This document shows, piece after piece, positions 9,820 to 20,995 of a DNA stretch of 64,000 nucleotides. The position numbers and the translations under genes are program-made. Position 1 is the stretch's first letter. Every line of letters starts with the position of its first letter. The notes under the pieces were generated by a model, which did no database searches, was not told where the DNA came from, and worked only from the letters and a program-made list of their open reading frames with translations. The stretch is from positions 2,666,001 to 2,730,000 of the forward strand of contig OZ345368.1 of assembly GCA_977006965.1 (NCBI GenBank), read 5' to 3'. This DNA is from Phymatolithon calcareum. Lineage: Eukaryota > Rhodophyta > Florideophyceae > Hapalidiales.

Positions 9820-11851
9820 ACAAGCTGGCAATCTATATACCCGAGTTCTCGTTTACGACCATTGCTTTATCCCGCTAGCCTTAATCTCCGCACCAGTGGC
9901 CATATTTTGCCCCATTTGTCTCTGCTGAAACATTTGCGATGTCTCCTTTGTATTGTACTACTCTTTGTAAGCGATATCAACGTTCTTGAGGTTGGCCTCC
10001 ACATTCTTAATTCACGTAGAATCGGAGTTATTCTGTTTGGCTCCATGGGCTTTCTTTTCCTTGATGCAGACACACAGACTTCTTCCCCCCTATGGTGGTT
10101 CATGCTGAATCAGCGGACTCTGATGTAATGGATTTGTTACATCTTGGCACGGGCTATCAAGATTCTCTACAAACGGTGCTAGGGACGGGGAGGATGGAGC
10201 CATGATTGGAAGGTTGCCAAGAAAGCCAATCACCTTCGCGTGGCCCGCACTATTTCTTGAAGACCCTCAACTTTGCCAACGTTCTGGTTTTGTTAAATTA
10301 TTCTGCCCCTTTAGTGTCGACGACGCTGTTGACTGTTACACAGAATCTTCAATCACAAACAAGGGCTGATGGGCACCGGAATTTAGATCGCCACAGTCGT
10401 ACATAACGAAACACCGCGAACAGCGACTCTGACTCCGATATTCCAGGTGAAGTAACCCCAATGCGCGTCGTTGGCCCGCAGCAACAAACGCAAAAGCGGT
10501 GGCGAAAGTCGAGTGGCGGGCGAGGGTCAGGCTCAAAAGGCTCCATTTGAGGGACCGGTCGCGGCCTATAAATTAAAAATTATCTCCGACTACATTGGCA
10601 AAATGAAAAAATAACACTCTATGGACGACATGATTGACCACTACAAGGCAAGCATTATTCGGTAAGAAAGAAGCTCATCTACCGTCGCAATGATTTGATC
10701 AAATGTCGACGCAGCCCGCACGCAATCGGTACGTAAAGCAAAGTCAAGTGTCTCACGGTTTTTCACCAGCGCCTCATGGACGCAGACGAACTCAGCATTC
10801 TTCAGCCATGTGAAAACACCACAAGCTGTTAGAGACTCCAATATCGCGGGTACTCCAATATCGCGGGTACTATCCCGGCTTTTGCAAGGACGCGTTTGGT
10901 GGCCGCGTGCCGTACGTGAGCAAACGCATGTTCTGCAAGATTTCTTTCCGACTTGTTAACGTCGAGAGCCAAGAGCCTAAATCCTCGGAATCAGTCTCTT
11001 GACTCTCCACTTTGTTTACGGGACCATCGGTGCCCGTTTCTCGAAAGCGACGACTTCGAAAACCGATCAAGAGATGCCAAATTGGATCGCAAAATCTCAT
11101 CCAACTTCTGAAGGATCTGCGACGCACATCACAAGGAAGATGAATAGTATCGTGCAGAATTGTTCAGATTTCTCCTCTACCTTGCGTAATTCAGTACTGT
11201 CTGCAGTGCCGCCCGCTGCGGGAACAGAGAAAAGCGAGAAGGGAGATGACAAAGTAAAGTGGATTTATTAAAAACTTTCCGACCCATTACAGTCCATGAG
11301 GGCAATAATGATGAGTCCAGTGGATACACAGGGTCTAATCTTTTGCCTTTAGTCTGAACAGTTCTACCTGCTGACTTACACACGCGAAAAGCACAAAACA
11401 GACCACTTCTCAATTCGGGGAAATCTCCTCACAACTACTGTACATTTCGTGCAAACAAGAAAGACAAGATACAGTTTCCACATAACCTTGCCGCGCGCAA
11501 CATAGGAACATGTGGTGTCCACATGCTTTTAGGAAAAGAGCGTCCGGAGTATCTGTCTAGGTCGTAGTCGTCCCACTATTTTTCTGTTTATTAGCTGGCA
11601 TGCATAAGTATGTCTAGTGCCTCTACCGTGTTCATACGGGTTGCTCTTAACTCTTGTTTACAAGGGGAGCAATACTGTTGCCTTTAGAGGGCAATAAACA
11701 GCTCTGATTGTAAATAATAGACCGAAGAAAAAGCTTACATCGCGCCGTCGCATATACCTATACACCTTACCAAACGCGGCGCCGAAAATTTTAGACTACA
11801 TCCTCTTCTGCTTGCAACACAATACGTCATTGTCCCCTTCGATGTCGCACA
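9820..11851. other. Intergenic with weak coding traces
   Basis: No gene is convincing here. A TATAAATT at about 10566 is followed by an ATG at 10621 and 14 codons (MDDMIDHYKASIIR) that run into GTAAGA, a possible splice donor. A coding-like plus frame then ends at 11271. On the opposite strand, two frames at 10641-10841 and 10870-11127 look equally plausible, so I do not call a gene. A 17-base unit (ACTCCAATATCGCGGGT) is repeated in tandem at 10835-10868. TTTATT at 11587-11592 reads AATAAA on the minus strand and probably ends the kinase transcript. Confidence 0.3.
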
Positions 11852-13948
11852 TCAGGCCGCGGTGTGGTAATTCGAAAAGCCCGGATGCTCTCTCCGCGAT
11901 CGCTTCTCCGCCGCCTCTGCAAACACAAGCGCTGCTTCCGCAGGATCACATGCCCGCGCCAGAAACGGGTGCTTGAGTGCAGTCTCCGCGTTCGGCCGGG
12001 CCAGCGGGTTCACTGCACAGCACGACTCTATAAAGTCGCGCATTTCTTCCGACCATTTTGCAGGCTCTGATAGCGCTGGCGCGCCCTTGGTGGCAATGAG
12101 GAACATCGCCCGGATCGGGGGGCAGTCGAGATGAGGCGGACGTCCCTCGGCGCATTCCAATGCTAAGATTCCGGTGCTCCATACGTCCACCTTGGTGTCG
12201 TAATCGGACCCTCTGATCACCTCAGGTGCCATCCAGAAGGGTGTTCCGACCACCGTGTTCCTCTTCCCGGATGTTTTCGTCAGCTCTGCGCAAAACCCGA
12301 AATCGGCAACCTTTACACGTCCATCCATATCGAGTAGCGTGTTGTCGCTCTTGATGTCGCGATGCACACGCTTGAGTTTATGCAAATCCGCAAGACCTTT
12401 CAGTACCTCCTTGCAAACATACGCGATAACAGATTCTTGCATGGAGTCCGCGGTAAGCAGGTCTGCCAACGTGCCGGCCGACATGAATTCCATCACGATC
12501 CACAAGTGTGGCCCTTCACGAAAGGCATCGTAGCAGTCTACTAGATTATGCGCCGCGCGTTGATCTTGCATCACGTGCACCTCAAACATGTATAATTGCC
12601 AGTCACGTTTGTTTTGCGGTCGCACACGTTTCAATGCCACAAACCGTCCGTCGCCGTCCACCGCGCGGTATACTGCGCCTGACGACCCTTCACCGATTTG
12701 TTCGATGCGCGAGAATAGGGCTCGCGGATCATCGTCCCTTATATTTAGCGAGAAACCATCGGGGATTGCATCTGGAAGATTTACAAACCGATCGGATCCA
12801 ATTAGTTTCTCCATTTCTGCCGATGTCACACTCTCCGACCGCCGCCGTCGCGCAACGTCCTGCGTATCATCGTCTTCCAGATCTTCCAGGTGTAGAGCGC
12901 TAGCATTCTCTTCCGCTTTTGCCGATAACTTCTCTGTACCGGCACCGGAGCGCGCACGTCGCCTTCGGATGGAGATTCGGGGATGTGAAAAGTCCTGGGC
13001 GTCAGCACCGGTCGCTGACCCGGCTGCACCAACCTCCTGTGATCCGTTTTGGTTTCCGGGAAGGAGAAGAGAGGGTGGATCACTGACGGCGGGGCTAATT
13101 GGTTCGATGAGCGCAGACGATGAGGTGGCGGAACGCGGGAGGAAACTGTCTGTGGAACAATCATCAAAACTAGTAAGACTTGGCGTCTGCGGTTGCGAGA
13201 GACGAATAGGCGGTAACGCACGCGAAAGTGAACTACGAGAGTCGTTTGAGCCAGCCGCGGAGGGTTCAGAGAGTTTTGAGAAATTGAGAACGTCAATAAC
13301 AGCCTCTGGATTCGCAAGCGCCTCATCGCGCAAAATGCCAGAGTACATAAGAATCGTCTCCCACGCACGAGGAAGGCCTGAAAAACCGGTTGGATTCTCA
13401 GGATCCAGCCGCACATGCACCTCGTGTCGCATGCGGAATGGACGAGTGACGACATTGGAGTGCGACACGCGCGTCGGTTCCAGAGTCTCGCCGTGTCCCG
13501 TGGAACGCATACGTGGGGTCGGCTTTGGGGGCTTTGCAGAGCTGGGTTTCGCAGCTCCTGCTGAATTGAAAGAGCGACGTTTCATCTCCGGGCGGTCAGG
13601 GACTGGTGCAGGGGTGAGGGCCGCGGGAGCAGTGCGCACGCGGGACGGGGAGCGACGACCGCGCGGAGTGGTAGCAATGGCCATGAATTCGTTCATGCCG
13701 CGATAAACGCCGGTATGCGGATCGCATTCGACGTGTGCGAGTTGTTGGAAATTGGAGGGCGGCGAGATTTGCACAGACGACCAAATGTTCTCCTTGCCCT
13801 CTTTGCGCCACGCGGCACCGCCGGGATGATTGAGGAGCGCATGCTTGGCCGACTCGAGGGAGGATACAGCGTCGAGCGCGACCGCGGCAGCAGCCTTGTC
13901 TTCATTCACGCCCGGCTCCTTGAGCGGAGCCAGGATCCGGCGGAGCAT
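11852..13948 (-). CDS. PAK/STE20-like kinase with two CRIB motifs (copy 1)
   Basis: A 698-residue protein. A first CRIB motif lies at 61-85 (I61-S-x-P64, F67, H72-V73, D76, T79-G80) and a second, PBD-like, at 166-200 (P170-F, H175, H178-V, D182, T187-G, G191-L-P, W196). A Ser/Pro-rich low-complexity linker runs to about 405. The kinase domain spans 414-664: Gly loop GEGSSGAV 419-426, VALK Lys440, HRDIKSDN 529-536, DFG 549-551, GTPFWMAPE 568-576 and the late Arg651. All catalytic residues are present. p21-activated kinases bind active Rac/Cdc42 through CRIB and usually have only one, so the tandem arrangement is notable. The gene opens unit 1 of the duplicated array; its promoter lies to the right of 13948. 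Confidence 0.92.
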   Translation of the reverse strand: MLRRILAPLKEPGVNEDKAAAAVALDAVSSLESAKHALLNHPGGAAWRKEGKENIWSSVQISPPSNFQQLAHVECDPHTGVYRGMNEFMAIATTPRGRRSPSRVRTAPAALTPAPVPDRPEMKRRSFNSAGAAKPSSAKPPKPTPRMRSTGHGETLEPTRVSHSNVVTRPFRMRHEVHVRLDPENPTGFSGLPRAWETILMYSGILRDEALANPEAVIDVLNFSKLSEPSAAGSNDSRSSLSRALPPIRLSQPQTPSLTSFDDCSTDSFLPRSATSSSALIEPISPAVSDPPSLLLPGNQNGSQEVGAAGSATGADAQDFSHPRISIRRRRARSGAGTEKLSAKAEENASALHLEDLEDDDTQDVARRRRSESVTSAEMEKLIGSDRFVNLPDAIPDGFSLNIRDDDPRALFSRIEQIGEGSSGAVYRAVDGDGRFVALKRVRPQNKRDWQLYMFEVHVMQDQRAAHNLVDCYDAFREGPHLWIVMEFMSAGTLADLLTADSMQESVIAYVCKEVLKGLADLHKLKRVHRDIKSDNTLLDMDGRVKVADFGFCAELTKTSGKRNTVVGTPFWMAPEVIRGSDYDTKVDVWSTGILALECAEGRPPHLDCPPIRAMFLIATKGAPALSEPAKWSEEMRDFIESCCAVNPLARPNAETALKHPFLARACDPAEAALVFAEAAEKRSRREHPGFSNYHTAA

Positions 13949-16283
13949 TATTGCTCGCGGTGGTGGGAGATGGTGCGGCTATTCGCGCGGGTGAGTGAGG
14001 GATACCTGAAGGGAAACGGTGACGCGGGATTTTCTTGTAGAGCGGTGCGATGGTGGCGAGGGCAGGGCAGTGCCCGTTTGTCCGGGGCGCATGAGATTTG
14101 AAATTTTGAACGGTGTAGAATGTGTGCTTTCCAATGAGGAATGTCATACCAGTAACGGCAAGGAGCAGCACATATGAGCCGCGTTTGATACTCGGCACGG
14201 ATCGCTGTACGTTTCATCTGTGCAGTATGATTACTGGGGATCATCAGTTTTGAATTTGAGTGTCGTGCTTGCCCGGACGGCTCGTCCCGGTGCCTTTGGT
14301 CACCTTTGGGACTATGGCTCGTCCCGTCGTTGGATGGCAGAAATACTGTACTGTAAGATTGTTTCTGGTTGCTTCCACTCACTCGTTCCCACGTGAGCTG
14401 ATTTTGCTGGCGTGAGCTCGAATTGGCATGCGTGCAGCACTGCGCATTGTAGAATCTGGGGAATATACAGTACTGTCCTCGTGGCGGTGCATTGGCACTA
14501 ATGCACTGTGAGGCATGACTTAAATCGTTCCCTTTCGTAGAGAATTGACGACGGCTGGGAAAGTTCCCTGGTCGCTTCTGCAGTTTCTTGACGACATGAC
14601 ACCAAATAAGCAGAAGCGTTCTTTGCAAATCTGTGACAGGTGTACAGCCCTAGTTCATTCATTTTGCGTAATCCCCTTGTGGGGGCTAGCAACACTTTGA
14701 GGGCCTAAGCTTCTTCCATTCTAATCTATTTGATGCGAGTTTGAGTGCTGCTTGCACGTCGAGGCCCGGGACGTCGCCAAAGATTGACTCTGGGGTTGGT
14801 CGGACACAGTGAAGTAGCACTTGACGAATACAGCCCTAGTGTCTATTGCACGGACGTCCTCAATAGAGGCAACATTTCAAAGCTCATTAAGAAAACAAAA
14901 ATTATTCGGAACACTCTTTTGGTGTCGCACACAGAAAGGCCAGCCCTCTTTTTGTAGTCAGAAGTTGCAACTTCCCCTATACCAGGATTTTTGCGGACAC
15001 AAGGAGCAAAATTCGATCATGCACACGAAGATAACTGTGTCGTGATGGAACAGGGAAAAGATCCTCGCCGATGAGTTGGTGCTCCGGTTCACACCAAAGC
15101 GACTGCAGTCTCAAGTCCAGCAGAGTGCTCCACGACTTTATGGCTCTTTCTAAAAGTCTAAAAAAACTAAATGGGACAGTTCTGTAAGCTCTTGATGGTT
15201 TACTTCATTGAGCGCAAGGTGGATCTTGGTGCCACATGGGGAGGAAAAAACTTAGGTGAAGACCTTCAAGATTAGCAACGTCAAGACGGGGAATGAAGCT
15301 CGAGACGTTCAAGATGGTTTGAACTTGATGTTCCTTCTTTCTCCCTCGCTAAAAGAAACTCTTCGTTAGACAGAATCCATCCAAAACCTTTTGGCACCAG
15401 GAACGTTTCCCCAAGCGTCAAAAGATGAGTTGGTAACTTTTATATAAACATGTACCTTTCTTCTTTCTCCCTTGTGTCAGCATCGTCGATTATGCTAGAG
15501 CGTGCTTCGAGATGAAACAATCATACGATGATCCCGTGCAGTTCGTGAAAGCCAAGTCGTTTGCCTACATAAGTATATTTGGTGCTTTTCGCTCCAGGAT
15601 AACAATCATGTCATGATGTTACCCACGTGGCGGTAGAAATAAGAAAAAACTCACGATTAACGTCATACTTTCAAGTAAGACACAGCTGGAGAGACAACCT
15701 CTAAGCTTCTGCGCCACTGCCAGCACCACGGATCGCACACTTCGCGAACCGAAACATCTCTGTCAGCGTGCCGTTCACTGTCTGTAATAGACAAATGCCT
15801 ATGTCAAATCAGTCCCGACCCTCCCCCTAAATCGACAAGTTGGAATCAACGGAAAAGCACATAGTCCCTCTTCTCACTTTCCCCCCATAACCAAGTGCGT
15901 CTGGGAGGCGTCACCCGCTCAATACCATTACGACCTGCAAAATCAATTTGCCGCCATGCATCGGTTCTGCGAACGAGGCACTGCGACTTGACGTTCTGAG
16001 GTGCTCGACCGAGTCTACCTCGTTTCCTACAGTTTTCTGTACATTTGGGACCATGTCGTTTCGGTTCTGCTTCCCCACCGGCATATTTTCGACATGTGGT
16101 TAATAAGCAATGGCCCTTCCTTTTGCCCTCTCGCTGACACAGATTTGACTGCCGCTTGCGGGATTTAAGCTGAGTCCATGTCATGCAATGTCAATACGTG
16201 ATGCCCTTTATCTGATACCTTAAAAACTAAAACACATCCATGCATGATATACGCTACTAATTCAGGGACTCTTAGTACTATGT
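13949..16283. other. Spacer between kinase and Sel1 gene, unit 1
   Basis: The 5' region of the kinase and the 3' flank of the Sel1 gene. It is near-identical to 25750-28119 in unit 2. A 226-codon open frame at 13948-14628 (minus) abuts the kinase start, but it shows no domain and I take it as 5' leader or chance. No RNA gene is seen. Confidence 0.5.
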
Positions 16284-19200
16284 TCACTGAGAAACACCGC
16301 TTGTCACATCACATTCCAATACCTTCACATATGCAAGACAATTATCCATTTCTTCAAGGCCAACGCTCCACTTCGGAACATTCCCCATATTCCACTTTCG
16401 ATTCACTGACAGTTTCATAACCTGGTCTATCAACGTGTACATAGGCTCAAGTTCTGCCACAGTACCAATAAGCCCATCAATCATACGATTCCCCTCTGAC
16501 TCGTTTTCTTCATTTTGCAGTTGTGGATCACCACACATGTACAAAATCGCCAGATTGTACATCGCAATTGGGTTACCGTCCGACTTGACTGCTTGCTTGT
16601 AGAGCTTCTCGGCCTCAACCACATCTCGATCGACACCTCTCCCTAGATCGTAAGCGATCGCAAGGTTGTTCATTCCACAACTGCTATTTTCTTCACTAGA
16701 TTTCCGGAGATAAGACACATCTGTTCCATCTGCATTGTTCCCACACTTCAACACACCCATGTTGCACAGTGCGTCTGCATTATGAAGATCGATGGCTTCC
16801 GAATACCGCCCTTCAGCTTCTGAAGAGTTCGACGGAATTCCCTCCGCGCCTCTGTGATATAGCATTCCAAGTCGGTTCAATGCCTCACTGACACAGCCTA
16901 GATCGTCCAGTGTTTCATCAGTTATCATATTCTTGTACACGGCAATAGCGTCTGCTGGACGTTCTCCAACACCGAAAGGCGAGTTGGTACGTGTTACTTT
17001 CTGATTAGCCCCCGGTGTATCAGTTTGAAGAGCACTTTGTTGTACAAAGAGTCGATCAAACATTTCGGGCAGTCTCCCGCTGAGTTCCCATGAATCGTCT
17101 ATGCAGAAGAACAACAGCAAAGGCGTTTTCCGCTTCGCTGTACGACCGATATAGGATCCTTTCTCAAGCAGGTATCCAATGCTAATCCCAATAGGCTCTC
17201 CAACAGCACTTACGCTCATGCCGAGTGCTCGTATGTACTTGGCAGCCTTTTCTCGCTGATGTGGATCTGTGGACACTTGAAAGATGCTTTGATGTGCGAT
17301 AGAAAGGTGGAAATTGAAATTATATGCGTCTTCATCGTCGCGCGTACAGATGATATAAGATTCAATGGCTTCGATGGCTTCCTCGGTCACAGGCTTATCG
17401 ACAGCACCCTTGTGAAACAGAGATAATGCTCGTCCTATCAACAACCTGTGCTCACCAGTGGACTCGTACAATACCCCGAAGAAGTGAGCCAACATCTCGA
17501 AATCGACTTGCTCCTCGACGGTTGTTCCTTTAAGAAGAATATTGAACCAGACAATCATTTGAATCATCAAAGCACGAGCCTGGGCCATTGATACCGGATC
17601 TTTGTTTAGAACAACATTAACGGCATCCTTCAGGGCGCCCCGGTGACCATGTTCCGTAATGCATCTTGCAAACGTTTTCATGGCTTCTTCTTCAAGGCCT
17701 AATCTCAGAGCGCGATGTCCGTTTTCATATAGTTTTGTCGGGGTCGTTGTTGGTAGAAAATGAACATCCATAGCAGCATTCAGATCGGCAATAAATTGCA
17801 TATACAGCGCAGAATGGGCTTCAGAGTATTCTGCGTTTTGGCCTTTTTCGACATAGAATTGGCATAGCTTTTTCATCTCGAACTGCGCGATCTGGACCAT
17901 CCATGGAGGCCAACCAGACCAATATGTAAAATCACAGTCGGTCCTTAGCTCTTCCCTGGAAACAACTTTAACCGGAGATGATAACTTGGAATGAAAGGCT
18001 TCCTCTCGAAGATTCTCACGTTTGGATAGTAATCGAGTCTGTCTCCAATGTTTTTGTGCAGAAATCCTCCCCATGAATGCGTCCTTCCAATCCTGCCAGT
18101 TGAAGAAGAATTCTTCCGGGTGCAGCTCCACCGATACGACCTGTGCATCTGCATCGAACCTTAACACCATGTGGAGTTTCTGCGGTCCTCCAATCGGCGT
18201 CAATGAGAATTCCTCTTGAAATGCAATTACTTGCTCGCCTTGTTCTGCAGATGCTAAAGTCCCGTTGTCCTGATGCTCTTCCAGTTTCAAGGATGGAAAG
18301 CCAAGTATGGCCAGCATGATGAGGAACGAAGACTCTCGAATGTCTTGACCCTCTCTAGAGCTCAACCTCCAATGCAAATGTGCTTCGACTTCCCACAATA
18401 GTCGCCGGGACAAATTCCATCTTCGCACATCTCGATCATTTTCATCTCCATCTTCATCTTTCACAAAAGCGGTGTGCAATTGATTACTGCATCGGAATCT
18501 GACTCCGACAGGTGCCACGCTTGATGTCCACCCTTCTATTTCTCCTTGTTCATTCTTTTCAACCCATTCCGCTAAACTGCTCCTCACAGTCTCAAACAAA
18601 CAACCGAGAAATCGAGGTATTTCGCCGAAAGATTCAGGTGATTGTAAGATTTTGTTTTGGAGTCTGCTTATTTCAAGTTCGTACTGATCCTGAAACACGG
18701 ACGTATTTCTTTTCGAGCTCGTACCTTCTACAAATGATTCGTTTTCAGCGAGATAAGTGGCAAGGCCATCCCCTGATTCCAGGGCAAGAATATTGTCGAC
18801 ATGAACGCTCGTCTGAAATACAAGGCGGTTTGGGTTATTGGTCCATTGGAATGTGCCGAGGAACTCTTTTCGAATTGGTATTCCACGAAAAAATTCAGTG
18901 TAGTCCTTATTGAAGTCATGCCCGAGTTGATACAAGAGATTTTCAATTCGGGGATCTTCCGCATTCCAATCAACGAGCGAAGTTGCGTCTTCCACAATTC
19001 TCTCAGGAGCCCATTCAACTCCATCTTTCAGCATGAAATCTTCTTCCATGAGGGTAGCAAAGCAAGCAAGCTGTGTTGCAGAGGTTTTTTCAACTGCCTT
19101 ACGGTGAGCATCATCGAGCTCGTTTAAGGACGCCTTGTGCCAATCATCTTGTACAGCGTCTCTGATCGTCTCCTCGTGACTCCCGAAATCAAAATAGTTT

Positions 19201-20441
19201 TTCTGTACATCCACGTAGGGAGATTTGAATCCTTTCATCTGAAAAGGAAGCGCACATCTGTCTGTGATCTCAATCAGTGACGTCTGAAAACGGCGCGGCG
19301 CAATGCAAAGCGAACCTATCGGAGAAAGAAGAGAAGCGAATCGTTCCGTGGATCCCATATCATCGACATATCCGTGGGTTGTAAGTAAAGAAGCCTTAAC
19401 AGCGAATACTCGGGACGTGATCAATTTGTCCCTGCTTATTGTCGTCTTCGCTCCAGTGTAATTCATGGACAGATCTCTGGTATTCTCAAGCCAATGATGT
19501 CCGAATTTCGCAAGGAAAGAGACCAGCCAACGAACAGAGCTTTCCTCGGGCTTTGCTGACTTCAGACAACTTTCCACGAGCTGTGAGAGAGCACTAAGCC
19601 TTCCAGATTCTTTACATGTGACTCGAGAAAGAAGTACAGGGCGCACCGGGAGCACTGCACCCGAGAATTCGTTGTCGATTAGTGAGTTGTTAACCACCAT
19701 GTGATGATCGACAGTCCTCTGAATTTCATCCAGAGACAGGTTCGGATGATAAAAATAGAGACCATTCTCTTCCATGTTGCCCATTATCCATGCATAGAGC
19801 AGCATGCATTTCGATTTAAAGCTCTTCAATAGATAGATCATACAACAGTCGTTCTTCTCGATAACAGATTCCGATGCCAAACCATTAGAAGGCGAAGAGG
19901 AAGACGCAGAGTCCGTAGACGGCGAAGACTCAGAAAGCGAAGAGGAAGACGCAGAATTCGGGGAGGTCGAAGGATCAGACGACATTGAATATGAAGACGG
20001 TGAAGCACGTGGACACCATCCACGAACTCTTGAGATTAAGTTTTTCACATCGCCGGAATAGTCGTAGGCGGGTGCAGAATACCCCATCCGGAGAAGACAT
20101 CTTAAAGCATGCACATTCCAGTTGCGGAATTCATATAGCTGGATGAGGCCCCAGATTGTTCGCGCAACGTGAAATATATTGAAACAGGCGACCGTGATTG
20201 CGGCCGCTGCCTCTTTGTGGTCATCGTTCTTGATTTGCAGGACAATATATGCGATAATGCAGCCAAGTGAAGGCAATGACACTAGTAGCTGAATGACACC
20301 ATTGCGGCGGGTTTCGCGTATCGGCCTCCATTTGTCGTTAATAAAGTCCAGGGCGTAAATAAAGGTGAGTGGGATGAAGGCGATGGCGTAAGTGGAGTAA
20401 ACCAGCCTCGGGTCATCGGCAAGTCGCGGTACATCCGCCAT
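16284..20441 (-). CDS. Membrane protein with C-terminal Sel1-like repeats (copy 1)
   Basis: A 1,385-residue protein starting MADVPRLADD. That start is shared by the three copies; the frame is open further upstream, but there it is poorly conserved. Three hydrophobic segments lie at about 14-34, 48-70 and 78-103. A Ser-rich stretch of variable length follows near residues 150-200. A long middle part is unrecognised. The last 230 residues carry Sel1-like (TPR-related) repeats (for example CGMNNLAIAYDLGRGV, AEKLYKQAVKSDGNPIAMYNLAILYMCGD). Sel1 repeats are scaffolds, best known in SEL1L/Hrd3 of ER-associated degradation; membrane anchoring fits an ER or endomembrane site, but this is inference. 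A tract at about 18364-19000 is practically identical to copy 3, unlike the rest. It is divergent from the UBX relic of the same unit. Confidence 0.8.
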   Translation of the reverse strand: MADVPRLADDPRLVYSTYAIAFIPLTFIYALDFINDKWRPIRETRRNGVIQLLVSLPSLGCIIAYIVLQIKNDDHKEAAAAITVACFNIFHVARTIWGLIQLYEFRNWNVHALRCLLRMGYSAPAYDYSGDVKNLISRVRGWCPRASPSSYSMSSDPSTSPNSASSSSLSESSPSTDSASSSSPSNGLASESVIEKNDCCMIYLLKSFKSKCMLLYAWIMGNMEENGLYFYHPNLSLDEIQRTVDHHMVVNNSLIDNEFSGAVLPVRPVLLSRVTCKESGRLSALSQLVESCLKSAKPEESSVRWLVSFLAKFGHHWLENTRDLSMNYTGAKTTISRDKLITSRVFAVKASLLTTHGYVDDMGSTERFASLLSPIGSLCIAPRRFQTSLIEITDRCALPFQMKGFKSPYVDVQKNYFDFGSHEETIRDAVQDDWHKASLNELDDAHRKAVEKTSATQLACFATLMEEDFMLKDGVEWAPERIVEDATSLVDWNAEDPRIENLLYQLGHDFNKDYTEFFRGIPIRKEFLGTFQWTNNPNRLVFQTSVHVDNILALESGDGLATYLAENESFVEGTSSKRNTSVFQDQYELEISRLQNKILQSPESFGEIPRFLGCLFETVRSSLAEWVEKNEQGEIEGWTSSVAPVGVRFRCSNQLHTAFVKDEDGDENDRDVRRWNLSRRLLWEVEAHLHWRLSSREGQDIRESSFLIMLAILGFPSLKLEEHQDNGTLASAEQGEQVIAFQEEFSLTPIGGPQKLHMVLRFDADAQVVSVELHPEEFFFNWQDWKDAFMGRISAQKHWRQTRLLSKRENLREEAFHSKLSSPVKVVSREELRTDCDFTYWSGWPPWMVQIAQFEMKKLCQFYVEKGQNAEYSEAHSALYMQFIADLNAAMDVHFLPTTTPTKLYENGHRALRLGLEEEAMKTFARCITEHGHRGALKDAVNVVLNKDPVSMAQARALMIQMIVWFNILLKGTTVEEQVDFEMLAHFFGVLYESTGEHRLLIGRALSLFHKGAVDKPVTEEAIEAIESYIICTRDDEDAYNFNFHLSIAHQSIFQVSTDPHQREKAAKYIRALGMSVSAVGEPIGISIGYLLEKGSYIGRTAKRKTPLLLFFCIDDSWELSGRLPEMFDRLFVQQSALQTDTPGANQKVTRTNSPFGVGERPADAIAVYKNMITDETLDDLGCVSEALNRLGMLYHRGAEGIPSNSSEAEGRYSEAIDLHNADALCNMGVLKCGNNADGTDVSYLRKSSEENSSCGMNNLAIAYDLGRGVDRDVVEAEKLYKQAVKSDGNPIAMYNLAILYMCGDPQLQNEENESEGNRMIDGLIGTVAELEPMYTLIDQVMKLSVNRKWNMGNVPKWSVGLEEMDNCLAYVKVLECDVTSGVSQ

Positions 20442-20698
20442 AGCGAAGCGGTCTGTTCGTGATCTGCCTCCTACACAGGGGTGTGGAGTCCCTGTCGCTC
20501 TCCGGCTTCTCCGGTTTAATCTCACTGTATAAGTTTTTCTCAGCTTACGTTCCACGGATCTATCTGAAGAAAACCACGTTTTTGTGCAGTAGTCAAAGTA
20601 GACCACTCGAGAGTGCCTGTGTTGTGTCTGAGGTCCAATTGGACCTCATCTGGACAGTTGATCTGAGCGCACACAGTGCGAGCCACACGGACCTCAAA

Positions 20699-20729
20699 AT
20701 AGGTTGGAGAATTTAATTCTCCAACCTAT
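20699..20729. repeat. 31-base palindrome upstream of Sel1 copy 1
   Basis: Arms ATAGGTTGGAGAATT and AATTCTCCAACCTAT around a single T. Unit 2 keeps the site with one mismatch. It could be a cruciform or a dimeric-factor site in the Sel1 promoter. Confidence 0.7.
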
Positions 20730-20968
20730 GATACCCTTTGGTCAACAGACCAGAACTGGTGCTGGTCTCAACATTTCAACTTTGTAAACGTGTTCTTCGT
20801 GGCACAAGCAGACATGCAAATGTTCATACAGTAAGCATGGATCTCGAAACCCTCAAAGGGAAGAAACATATCATACGTGGACCGCGGGGAAGAAAAAGAT
20901 GTTGCCCAGGTTATTGATATGATACAACCCTGTGTCATTCTGGCTGAGATAAGCGCAACTAAATTATT

Positions 20969-20995
20969 CGTCAACTGTAGACTCTACAGTTGACG
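20969..20995. repeat. 27-base palindrome, unit 1 only
   Basis: Arms CGTCAACTGTAGA and TCTACAGTTGACG around a C. In unit 2 the corresponding place has lost most of the second arm. Confidence 0.7.

Noticed and set aside
12588-13706. 372-codon open frame antisense to kinase copy 1 (also 24389-25507 in copy 2)
   Set aside because: It is the complementary frame of a well-defined kinase, has no domain, and its openness follows from the codon composition of the Ser/Arg-rich linker.
13948-14628. 226-codon minus frame just upstream of the kinase start, also open in unit 2 with changes
   Set aside because: No domain, unusual composition, and differences between units include indels; more likely 5' leader or chance.
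20442-20606. Upstream extension of Sel1 copy 1 (and equivalents) as coding
   Set aside because: The frame is open in all three copies but the residues are poorly conserved and each copy would start at a different, unrelated codon; the MADVPRLADD start is shared.
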